Shown here piece after piece: positions 26,216 through 34,500 of a stretch of 64,000 nt of DNA. The notes under the pieces are model-generated. The model did not search any database. It worked only from the letters and a program-made list of their open reading frames with translations, and was not told where the DNA came from. The stretch is taken from NCBI GenBank assembly GCA_004292855.1, contig RDXN01000060.1:1-64000 (forward strand), in the 5' to 3' direction. The position numbers were made by a program, and so were the translations under genes. Numbering within the stretch: the stretch's first letter is position 1; each line of letters opens with the position of its first letter. This stretch comes from Cytophagales bacterium (GTDB lineage Bacteria; Bacteroidota; Bacteroidia; Cytophagales; Spirosomataceae).

Positions 26216-28267
26216 TTAAATCACTGATTTTTCTGGTTGACCAACCAAGGCAGTACCAGATTCTATAGTGTGTGGCGACGGCCAGCGAAGGCGAACCACC
26301 GTTCCCGACCTGTCGGTGCGGAGCGCAAACGTAGCGCTCCCCCCGTTGCGGCTCATCAGGTCGCCAACCACCTGCAAACCCAGCCCCGTGCTGGTTTTGG
26401 TTTGGGGACCACTGCTCAATTGCCCCTCAAAACCCGGCCCCTCGTCGATCACCAGCAGGCTCTGGCTATCGCCCTGTTGCTCCACCTCGAACCGAAGTTC
26501 TCCCCCAACGGGCGAGAACTGGATGGCGTTCTGGATGATGTTGCGCAACACAATCTCGGCCTGATTTTCGTCGGCCAGGATCGACGCTGCCCGCTGCAAA
26601 TCGGGCGAGATCACCACCCGCAGGTTCTTCTGGGCAATGGCCGGGGCATACAAGGTCAGCACATCCTCGACCACCTCCACAACACCGAACGGCTGGGGGT
26701 GGGTCCGCAGCCCGCCCATTTGGGCCAGCGACCAACACAGCACGTTGTCGGTGAGCGAGGCCACCGCATTGACCGACTGCCGGAACCGGGGCAGCGCGTC
26801 GCTACTAGCCTGCGTGGCCGATTCGAGCCGGTCGAGGCCCTGTTGCAGGCTCATCACGGGGCCGCGCAAATCGTGACTAACGATGGAGAAAAGTTGGTCT
26901 TTGATGCCGTTGATCTCGGCAAGCTGGCGAGCCTGTGTTTCGATCTCGGCTTTCTGGCGTTGCAGAAGCTGGCTCGTTTTGCGGGCGCGATACCAGAAGA
27001 AGCCCACCGTCAGGAAGCCCAACACGAGTGAAGCGATCACGATTAGGGCTGTTTGTTTTTCCTGTTGAGCCTGTTGCTGACGGAGGGCCATGTTTTTGTT
27101 GAGCAGGTCGATGGTGGCATTTTTGGCCTTGACGTTAAAACGGGTTTCGGCGGTGGCAATGGCCTCGGCTTTGTTAATCTGGTTGAGGCTATCGGTGAGA
27201 GCGGCCAACTGGCGGGTGGCTTTGAGGGCGGCTGTGGGGTTGCCCATTCGTTCCTGAGCTTCGCTAAATAACTTTAGAGCCGTTAAACGCGCTATGGGGG
27301 GAACACCAACTTCGTTGGAAAGGCGTAAGGCGCGAGTGGCCATTACCAGACTAGCTTTGTTGTTTTTTAGCATCGCCTGAACGCGTACCAAAGTTAAACT
27401 CGACTCAATTTCGGTGGCTAAATCGCCATATAAACGGGCTTCTTCTGTCGCTTTGGTTGCCCATCTGTAGGCCTCGTTTGGTTGGTTATTTTGTTCGAAC
27501 GCCTGGGCTAATCCAACAGAAGCCCCGGGCCCATAGACCGTCAATGCAGGGTCTGTTTCGATAATTCGCAAAACCGTATTGTACGACTCTATCGCTTTTT
27601 TGAATTGCCCTTTTGCAAGTAACAACTCACCTTCGTTCAAAAATGAGACAGTCCTGATGTTCGTTCGCTCGGCCAATTTACCATGACGAACACTCAGGGT
27701 AGTGTACTGATTAACCCGTGCGGAATCCCCTTGTTCTTGGTAAGCTCTTGCTAAGACAGTGTACGTAAGAGCAAGTATATCGTGGTTAGGCGGTTGTTGA
27801 AATAAGCCAATAGTGTAGAGTGCCTCTGTGATACATTCCTGAAACATACCAAGATTGGAATAGGCTGTACAAAGCCCATAGCGAACACGACCTTCCATCG
27901 GTTTATCGTTAGCTTGCCGACAAGACAGGATCAACGGCTTCGCAGTTTTGATAACTGCGTGAAAGTTTCTCTGCTGTAGATACATATTAATCACCTCAAC
28001 CCGAAATGCCCGTCCAACTAACGCTGTATCCGAAACCTGTTTTAACAACGGCATCCCAAGTTTTAGAGCTTGTTGCCAAGTGCTATCGAGCTGCTGACGG
28101 GCCAGCAGTTGCTGGGCCAGCTGGGTGTAGGCCTTTAATTGGCTGGCCGGGTCGTTATTGGATAAAGGCGTAGAATGGGTGCTAATACTAAACGAAACCA
28201 GACAGAGCGTCGTCAGGAAAAACTTATGGAACCTATATAGGTTCTGAAAGGTAAAAGTTTGTATCAT
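26216..28267 (-). CDS. TPR-domain sensor histidine kinase
   Basis: The protein has a signal peptide or N-terminal membrane segment, then a periplasmic region of about 350 residues built of TPR-like helical pairs, one transmembrane segment (ALIVIASLVLGFLTVGFF), a coiled linker, and a kinase core. The H box is IVSHDLRGPVM (His465 from this start). The N box is NIIQNAIQFS, followed by DEGPGF and TGLGLQVV. ATG 28267 gives 683 residues; ATG 28285 and GTG 28330 are alternatives. This architecture usually works with LytTR or other response regulators. Two LytTR regulators lie divergently 0.5 and 1.4 kb away, and a truncated copy of this gene's 5' end sits between. Confidence 0.85.
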   Translation of the reverse strand: MIQTFTFQNLYRFHKFFLTTLCLVSFSISTHSTPLSNNDPASQLKAYTQLAQQLLARQQLDSTWQQALKLGMPLLKQVSDTALVGRAFRVEVINMYLQQRNFHAVIKTAKPLILSCRQANDKPMEGRVRYGLCTAYSNLGMFQECITEALYTIGLFQQPPNHDILALTYTVLARAYQEQGDSARVNQYTTLSVRHGKLAERTNIRTVSFLNEGELLLAKGQFKKAIESYNTVLRIIETDPALTVYGPGASVGLAQAFEQNNQPNEAYRWATKATEEARLYGDLATEIESSLTLVRVQAMLKNNKASLVMATRALRLSNEVGVPPIARLTALKLFSEAQERMGNPTAALKATRQLAALTDSLNQINKAEAIATAETRFNVKAKNATIDLLNKNMALRQQQAQQEKQTALIVIASLVLGFLTVGFFWYRARKTSQLLQRQKAEIETQARQLAEINGIKDQLFSIVSHDLRGPVMSLQQGLDRLESATQASSDALPRFRQSVNAVASLTDNVLCWSLAQMGGLRTHPQPFGVVEVVEDVLTLYAPAIAQKNLRVVISPDLQRAASILADENQAEIVLRNIIQNAIQFSPVGGELRFEVEQQGDSQSLLVIDEGPGFEGQLSSGPQTKTSTGLGLQVVGDLMSRNGGSATFALRTDRSGTVVRLRWPSPHTIESGTALVGQPEKSVI

Positions 28268-28504
28268 TGTGATTAGTAAGACCATTGTTACGTAGTACAC
28301 TGGCTTTAGTATTATCGTTTTATGTTTCACTTTACATTCTTATACCATGATATACTTCTTTCTTCCAATGGTTCTAAGTTCATGGCCTTGGCAAGTACTC
28401 TACTAAAAGAAAACCCTCGATTATTGATTCATTGTTAGTATTATCTCAATCGGAGAATAGAATCAATGAATTAAAAATCAGGTCTGAGTCAAGCTCTCGT
28501 ATCC

Positions 28505-28547
28505 AAAAGTTTTCTTGCGACTTGCATTAAGTCGCAAGAAAACTTTT
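28505..28547. terminator. Perfect 19-bp hairpin beside a gene remnant
   Basis: The arms 28505-28523 and 28529-28547 are exact reverse complements with a 5-base loop (GCATT) and a following T-run on the plus strand. It lies between the TPR kinase start and the truncated kinase remnant. It may terminate leftward transcripts from the remnant or rightward ones. Confidence 0.85.
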
Positions 28548-28571
28548 TTTGTTTTACGTATCAATCTTCTT

Positions 28572-28736
28572 TTATCCACTGTCGAGTTGCTGACGAGCTA
28601 GCAATTGCTGGGCTTGTTGGGTATATGCCTTTAACCGAGTTACCGGGTCTTGAGCCGTTTGGGCAGAAGCGGGTTGGGATACAAATAGACTGGTTACAAA
28701 TGCGAGTACTAGGGAGATGGTAAACCGTCGGGTCAT
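28572..28736 (-). pseudogene. Truncated 5' remnant of a TPR histidine kinase
   Basis: The 54-residue frame has a full signal peptide (MTRRFTISLVLAFVTSLFVS, cleaved near SAQ) followed by DPVTRLKAYTQQAQQLLARQQLDSG and stop. That stretch matches residues just after the signal peptide of the intact kinase (SQLKAYTQLAQQLLARQQLDS). The homology then stops. It is most simply the 5' end of a duplicated kinase gene whose body was deleted. It is divergent from the first LytTR regulator, as the lost kinase would have been. Confidence 0.75.
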
Positions 28737-28845
28737 AAGGCTGTGGTTGCTGTTACCTGTGCTGGTAGATAAGAGATGTATGAAGAGGGATGCTGAAATG
28801 CGGCTCAATATACCCTATTTCAAAAATAATTGTACACCTTTCGGC

Positions 28846-29559
28846 ATGAAACAACACCGGGTTGTATTGGTCGAAGATAATCCCGACGACCAGGAGACAC
28901 TCCTTGCCTTTGTGGCGCGAACGCCTTTTCTGACGTTGGCTGGTTCATTCGACGGAGCCGTGGCGGCTTTGCCGTTTCTCACAACGCAATCCGTCGATCT
29001 GTTGCTGCTCGATCTGCACCTGCCGGGGCTGTCGGGGTTCGATCTGCTCCGCTCGTTGCCCAATCCACCCGCCGTTATCCTGACCACCTCGTCGCTGGCT
29101 GACTCGCTCGAAGCGTTCGACGTGGGTGTGGTCGATTATCTGGTGAAACCCATCCGCTACGAACGCTTTCTGCGGGCCGTGAGCCGGGTGTTGGCCCGCC
29201 AACCTGCGCCCGCTGCCCCGCCGGGCGACGTTCGGGCCACGCTGCTGCTCAAACAGGGGCGCGATTCGGTGGCCGTTCGGCCCGACGATATTGTGTTTGT
29301 AGAGGCTTCGGGGCCAAATTCACTCGTCTATCTGACCCACAACCGCAGTCTCATGGTGAGTCATTTGCTGACCGATTTGCTCGACCAATTACCGCCCACT
29401 CAGTTTGTCCGCGTACATCGGGCGTTTGCGGTGGCCCTGCCCCGAATCAGTACGATTTCAAACCGGCAACTGACAGTTGGCACCCGGTCGGTTCCCGTTG
29501 GCCGGGCCTATCACGACGATGTGTTTCGGTTGCTGAACGACCTGAAAAAGGGCGGGTAA
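28846..29559 (+). CDS. LytTR-family response regulator (first copy)
   Basis: The 237-residue protein has a receiver domain with acidic pocket E10-D11, phospho-acceptor D56 (LLLLDLHLPG) and K101 (LVKPIRYE), then a LytTR DNA-binding domain from about residue 135 (VFVEASGPNSLVYL, FVRVHRAFAV). The ATG at 28846 was chosen because family homology starts there; upstream codons run through intergenic sequence. It is a tandem paralogue of the next gene, and near-identical around VVDYLVKPIRYERF. LytTR regulators bind pairs of direct repeats about two helical turns apart. Such repeats follow this gene at 29561. Confidence 0.95.
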   Translation: MKQHRVVLVEDNPDDQETLLAFVARTPFLTLAGSFDGAVAALPFLTTQSVDLLLLDLHLPGLSGFDLLRSLPNPPAVILTTSSLADSLEAFDVGVVDYLVKPIRYERFLRAVSRVLARQPAPAAPPGDVRATLLLKQGRDSVAVRPDDIVFVEASGPNSLVYLTHNRSLMVSHLLTDLLDQLPPTQFVRVHRAFAVALPRISTISNRQLTVGTRSVPVGRAYHDDVFRLLNDLKKGG

Positions 29560-29560
29560 G

Positions 29561-29620
29561 CAGGTCGTTCATTCGTTCAGCAGGTTGTCTATTCGATAAC
29601 CTGGTTGTTCACTCGTTGGG
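29561..29620 (+). promoter_or_regulatory. Three 20-bp direct repeats, probable LytTR operator
   Basis: Units start at 29561, 29581 and 29601: CAGGTCGTTCATTCG, CAGGTTGTCTATTCG and CTGGTTGTTCACTCG, each at an exact 20-bp step. The array begins just after the first regulator's stop and ends 56 bases before the second regulator's ATG. A very similar array lies at 31439. The spacing of two helix turns and the GTT core fit LytTR binding sites. Binding is inferred. Confidence 0.75.
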
Positions 29621-29645
29621 TAGTATGATTCTCGAAATGGCCCTC

Positions 29646-29653
29646 TACTTTTG
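29646..29653 (+). promoter_or_regulatory. Putative -7 box for the second LytTR regulator
   Basis: TACTTTTG matches TAnnTTTG exactly. It is 25 bases downstream of the direct-repeat array and 22 bases upstream of the ATG. The array would therefore sit where an activator contacts RNA polymerase. Confidence 0.55.
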
Positions 29654-29675
29654 GTGGTTTAACCCTACTTGTGCC

Positions 29676-30398
29676 ATGAAAACGTACCGGGTTGCCCTGC
29701 TCGAAGACAACCTCGAAGACCAGCAGATTTTACTCGAATTTGTCCAGCGAACACCGTTTCTGAAGTTGGTAGGCTCCTTCAACGACCCCATGAAGGCATT
29801 GCCGTTTCTGAGCACGCAACCTGTCGATCTGTTGTTGCTCGATCTGTATTTGCCGGGCTTGTCGGGTTTCGACGTGTTGCGGTCGCTGCCCCGCCCCCCG
29901 GCGGTGATTCTGACCACTGTTTCGCTGGCCGACTCGCTCGAAGCCTTCGACGTGGGCGTGGTCGATTATCTGGTGAAACCCATCCGCTACGAACGCTTTG
30001 TGCGGGCCGTGAATCGGGTGCTGGGTCGCCAGACTCCACAGGAACCCAAAGCCGGAAAAACTTCCGAAAACCAGGCGTTCGTTTCGCTCCGGCAGGGGCA
30101 TGTGCAGGTGCGGGTAGTTCTGCATGAGGTGGCCTATATTGAGGCTTTCGGAGCCTATTCGCGCATTCACCTCAACGACGGGCAGATTTTGCTGGTGGGG
30201 CATTTACTGAACGACCTCGAAACCCTGCTCTCATCCCCTCAGTTTGTGCGGGTGCATCGGTCGTTTCTGGTGGCTTCCGAGCAGATTCTGAGCTTTGCCA
30301 ACCGGCAAATCACCCTCGGTGAGCTGACGATTCCCGTTGGCCGAACCTATCAGGCCAAACTGCGGCAGGTGCTTCGGGAGCGACGGAACACAACCTGA
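29676..30398 (+). CDS. LytTR-family response regulator (second copy)
   Basis: The 240-residue protein has the same layout as the previous gene: receiver with E10-D11, D56 (LLLLDLYLPG) and K101, then a LytTR domain from about residue 140 (VAYIEAFGAYSRIHL, FVRVHRSFLV). The ATG at 29676 is at the homologous position of its paralogue. It has its own promoter and repeat operator, so it may be controlled by itself or by the first copy. The likely phosphate donor is the TPR kinase at 26216. Confidence 0.95.
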   Translation: MKTYRVALLEDNLEDQQILLEFVQRTPFLKLVGSFNDPMKALPFLSTQPVDLLLLDLYLPGLSGFDVLRSLPRPPAVILTTVSLADSLEAFDVGVVDYLVKPIRYERFVRAVNRVLGRQTPQEPKAGKTSENQAFVSLRQGHVQVRVVLHEVAYIEAFGAYSRIHLNDGQILLVGHLLNDLETLLSSPQFVRVHRSFLVASEQILSFANRQITLGELTIPVGRTYQAKLRQVLRERRNTT

Positions 30399-30409
30399 CC
30401 AAAGGTGCG

Positions 30410-30417
30410 TATCTTTG
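30410..30417 (+). promoter_or_regulatory. Putative -7 box for the Rpn-family gene
   Basis: TATCTTTG matches TAnnTTTG exactly, 25 bases ahead of the ATG at 30443. A -33 element is not clear. Confidence 0.5.
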
Positions 30418-30442
30418 CTTGTAAACTACCCCTACATTACCA

Positions 30443-31342
30443 ATGGCCAAGACCCTGGTGCGCTTCGATTGGGCCATGAAACGGCTCCTGCGGCAGAAAA
30501 GTAACTTCGATATTCTGGAAGGTTTCCTGTCGGAACTGCTTAAAGAGGACATCAAAATCGAGCAGATTCTGGAATCGGAGTCAAATCAGGAGATGGCCGG
30601 GCTGAAATTCAACCGCGTGGATATGCTGGCTCAAAATAGCAAAGGTCAGTTGATAATCATCGAGTTGCAGGCCGATAGCGAGAAGGATTATTTCTATCGC
30701 ATCCTGTTTGCCACCTCAAAAGCCGTCGTTGAACACTTTCAACTGAGCGAACCCTACCACTACATTAAGAAAGTCTATTCTATTAACATTGTCTATTTTA
30801 ACCTCGGCCAGGGCAAAGACTATGTGTATCATGGGAAGACTGAGTTCCGGGGGATGCACACCAATGACGTATTGGGCCTGTCGGCAAGGCAACGGAAAGG
30901 GTTCGCGCTCAATCAGGTTTATGAAATTTACCCGGAATATTACATCCTCAAGATCGACAAGTTTAACGACCTGGCCAAAGACACCCTCGACGAGTGGATT
31001 TACTATCTAAAGCACAACGAAATAAAATCGGGTTCGGTAGCGAAAGGGTTAGTAGAGGTTCAACAAAAATTAGAGTTCTACGCCCTGAGTGAGAGTGACC
31101 GGGCGGCTTATCTGAAGGCGATTGAGAACACGACCATCGAGCGGGATGTGATGGATACCAAGTTTGAGGATGGTTTTGATAAAGGGCGGCAGGAAGGCGA
31201 GCAAATTGGCCTGGAGAAAGCCACCCGACAAGGCATCTTGCGTGCCCTGCAACAGGGCAAATTAACACTTGACGAAATTGCTGAATTGTTCGGCGTATCA
31301 CTCCAAACGGTGCTCGACGTCCAGACCACCCTGCCCGACTAG
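30443..31342 (+). CDS. Rpn family PD-(D/E)XK nuclease
   Basis: The 299-residue protein belongs to the Rpn/PDDEXK_2 family, formerly called YhgA-like transposases. The nuclease core shows D60 (FNRVDMLAQ) and E74-x-Q76 (LIIIELQAD). The C-terminal part has a glutamate-rich helix and a helix-turn-helix-like end (LTLDEIAELFGVSLQTVLDV). Rpn proteins are DNA endonucleases that promote RecA-independent recombination; some act in defence or as toxins. Copies are often numerous in one genome. No terminal repeats flank it, so there is no sign that it mobilises itself. Confidence 0.85.
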   Translation: MAKTLVRFDWAMKRLLRQKSNFDILEGFLSELLKEDIKIEQILESESNQEMAGLKFNRVDMLAQNSKGQLIIIELQADSEKDYFYRILFATSKAVVEHFQLSEPYHYIKKVYSINIVYFNLGQGKDYVYHGKTEFRGMHTNDVLGLSARQRKGFALNQVYEIYPEYYILKIDKFNDLAKDTLDEWIYYLKHNEIKSGSVAKGLVEVQQKLEFYALSESDRAAYLKAIENTTIERDVMDTKFEDGFDKGRQEGEQIGLEKATRQGILRALQQGKLTLDEIAELFGVSLQTVLDVQTTLPD

Positions 31343-31371
31343 TATTCCGTTTCGCTTACATTAGTTCTTTT

Positions 31372-31402
31372 AAACGCCCGGCCATGTTGAGCCGGGCGTT
31401 TT
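31372..31402 (+). terminator. Rho-independent terminator after the Rpn gene
   Basis: The stem AAACGCCCGGC / GCCGGGCGTTTT surrounds a short loop (CATGTTGA) and ends in T6. Nearly the same hairpin follows the giant secreted gene at 38429. Confidence 0.85.
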
Positions 31403-31438
31403 TTGTATCCAATGAACGACCCGATTTTAGCCTAAAAA

Positions 31439-31498
31439 CAGGTCGTTCATTCGCTCAGATGGTTGTCTATTCGATAACCTGGTTGTCTATTCGTTTTG
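31439..31498 (+). promoter_or_regulatory. Three 20-bp direct repeats upstream of the giant secreted gene
   Basis: Units start at 31439, 31459 and 31479: CAGGTCGTTCATTCG, ATGGTTGTCTATTCG and CTGGTTGTCTATTCG, at exact 20-bp steps. The array matches the one at 29561 over most positions, including the text between units 2 and 3. It ends about 96 bases ahead of the giant gene's ATG. It points to control by the nearby LytTR regulators. Confidence 0.75.
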
Positions 31499-31594
31499 TA
31501 GTATTTTTTACAAAACAGCTATTTTCTTTGGGGTTTCAAACAAACCGTTTTTCTCCTGTTAACAACCAATTAACCGATTTCCAATTTGCCCAGT

Positions 31595-34500
31595 ATGTAC
31601 CCTCTCTCTTCATTCAGTTCTCTCCCGGTGTCTCATAGGCAGACACCCGCCGGGCCGCCGTGCGTGGTCCCCGCTCCTGTTTCATCCGGGCCACGCTTGG
31701 CCGCGCCCACCGAGGCCGGGTTCCCGATCCCCCTCCGGTTGGGGTGGGTTGTCTTGTTGTTGTGTTGGCTGGGCAGTTTGCCCGGCATGGCCCAGACCGT
31801 GCGAACCTTCAACTACACGGGCGATGTGCAAACCTTTGTGGTTCCGGCGGGCGTAACCACGCTGAGTGTGGTAGCCAATGGCGCGCAGGGGCATAGTGAT
31901 GGTGGTAGTGGTGGCTTAGGCGGCCAGGTGACCGCTACGTTGGCCGTTACGCCTAGACAGTCATTAAGTATTTATGTGGGTGGCAGCCTGGGGTTCAACG
32001 GTGGCGGTGGCGGTGTCAATACGGGTGGTGGTGCCACCGATATTCGTATTGGTGGTTCACAGAATAGCAATCGGGTAGTGGTTGCTGGTGGTGGTGGCGG
32101 TAACGGGTATGGTGGTGGCGGTGGGGCCGGCGGTAGCGGTGGGGCTGGTGGTGGCCTTACTGGCGGGAGCGGTGGAGACGGAGCCAATGGCATTAACAAA
32201 GGTGGTGCTGGCGGTACCGGGAATGGTGGTGGTACTGGAGGCACTGGTAATAGTGCTGGTGGTGCTGGTATCAGTGGTGAGGGTGGTGGCGGTGGTAGTG
32301 GTTATTATAACGCTGGTGGTGGTGGTGGTGGTTACTTTGGTGGCGGTGGCGGTGCGGCTTCTTCCGCCAGAGATAATGGTGGTCCTGGCGGGGGTGGGGG
32401 TGGCTCGTCCTACACCAGCCCGTCTATTACCAGTTTCTCGCACACTCAGGGAGCCAACACGGGCGATGGTAGTTTGACCCTAAGCTACGTGATTCCTCCC
32501 CCTCCCCCCACCCGGCTTTACGTCAACGCTGCGGCCACAGCTCCCGGCGATGGCCTAAGCTGGGCCACAGCCTTCCCCGATCTGCAACAAGCCCTGACCT
32601 ACACCAACGTCAGCAGCCTGACGGCCATCTGGGTAGCTGGGGGCGTGTACAAACCTACGAGCGGTAGTGACCGCACCATCAGCTTTGCCATGCTGCCGGG
32701 CGTAGCCATCTACGGCGGCTTTGCCGGGACGGAAACCAGCCTGAGTAGTCGTACATTGACCTACCCCAGCAGCAGCACGCTCAGTGGCGATATTGGCGGG
32801 GCCGGAAACGGCGATAATAGCTACAATGTGATTGAAAACCCGACGGGTCTGGGTCTGACCACAACGGCCATTCTCGATGGGTTTGTGATCACGGGTGGGA
32901 ATGCCAATGGGAATGGGAATGGCCCTGATGGTCAAGGGGGTGGAATGTATAACAATGGCAGCAGCCCAACCGTTCGCAACTGTCTGTTTCAGGGTAATTC
33001 AGCGAGTCAGTACGGCGGGGCTATGTACAACGTAAGTAGCAGTAACCCGGTATTGACCAATTGCGCGTTTATAGCTAATTCGGCGACTGACGGCGGTGGG
33101 GGGATATACAACCAGGGCACTAGTCCGGTGCTGACCAACTGCTCGTTTCAGGGTAATACGTCTTCTAATCAACCTGGTCAAGCCTTAGGCCAAGCGTATG
33201 GCGGCAACTCGGTTCTAACCAACTGCGTTTTCTTTGACAATGGTGGCGACCGAACGTTTACAAGGAATGCTTTTGGTGACATCGCAGTCAGCTACAGTTT
33301 GTTCGACCAGGCCGCCTACAGTCCGTTCGCTCTATCATATGGAGGCTTTGTCGGAAGTCCAACCAACCTGACAACCTCAGTCTCACCCTTCGTAGATGCT
33401 ACCTCGGTGGCGTTAAGCAACTGTTCACCAGCTATCAACGCGGGGGATAATGCGGCCTACACCACAGCCAACGGCCCGGCAACGGATTTGGCAGGCCAAC
33501 CCCGGCTCTTCGCGGGTGGGCAAGTAGACATGGGGGCATTGGAATTGCAATCACCGCCGGTTTCGGTGAGCATTGCGGCCACCCCCTCGCTCACCATCAC
33601 GGTCAGCACCATCAGCGCGACCCTCACCGCGTCGGGAGCGAGTAGCTACACCTGGTCGACAGGGCAAAGCACATCGGCTATCTCGGCCAGCATCGCCGGG
33701 ACCTATTCCGTTACCGGAACAACCAGCAATGGCTGCTCGGCAACGGCTTCGGCCATTCTGAGTACAACGGGTACGCCCGTCAACGCGGTCAGCGCGTTGG
33801 TGGTGGGCACGTTCGCAGCCCCTGCCAATTGCATGGTCCGGGTGGCCTTCGTGGGGTCGGGACGGCAGTTTTTGCTTACCGGGCCGGGTGGCTATTCGGC
33901 AGTAGCTACTTACCGTAGCCCCATTACCAACCGCAACATCGAACTGGTCGGAATTTCGCAGCCCGGCGTGTACACTCTCGTAGCCAGTGGTGTAGCGGGT
34001 CAGCTAACCTCCACTACGTTTATCACCGTAACGGGTACGCCCTGTCAGGCGGGCACCTTTGGGGTAGCCCCCAACGCCCGCCCCGACAGCCGGCAGGCAC
34101 GTCTGGCTGCGGGGCTGACAGTTACCCTCGACCCGGTGGCCAGCGTCTATGGCACCAATCGACGGGTACGGGCCACCATCACAGGCGGCACCCCTGGCAC
34201 ACTGTATTCAGTAGCCTTGTATGACGGCGACCCGGCCACGGCCAACGACATTTCGTCGGGTTTTATCAGTACCAGCACCAGCGCGGGGTCGGGCAACATT
34301 CTGACGTATACGGGCACTGGCACCGAATTTTTCGAGGTAAACTTTGGGGTAAGCCAAGTCGGTACGGGCCGGGTGCTGGAGGTGTACGACATCAACGGCA
34401 ATTTTGCAACGGGTACGTTTGCCGATACGGCCCCCTTCGAGATTCAGGATTGCACGCCAGTGTCGGTGAGTATTGCGGCCGCGCCTTCTGCTACGATTTG

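Noticed and set aside
30443-31342. Intact insertion sequence carrying the Rpn-family gene
   Set aside because: No terminal inverted repeats or target duplications flank it, and it has a host-like promoter and terminator.
32057-32477. Thr- or Val-rich open frames on both strands over the glycine-rich region
   Set aside because: They are frame-shifted readings of GGT/GGC codon runs and carry no independent signal.
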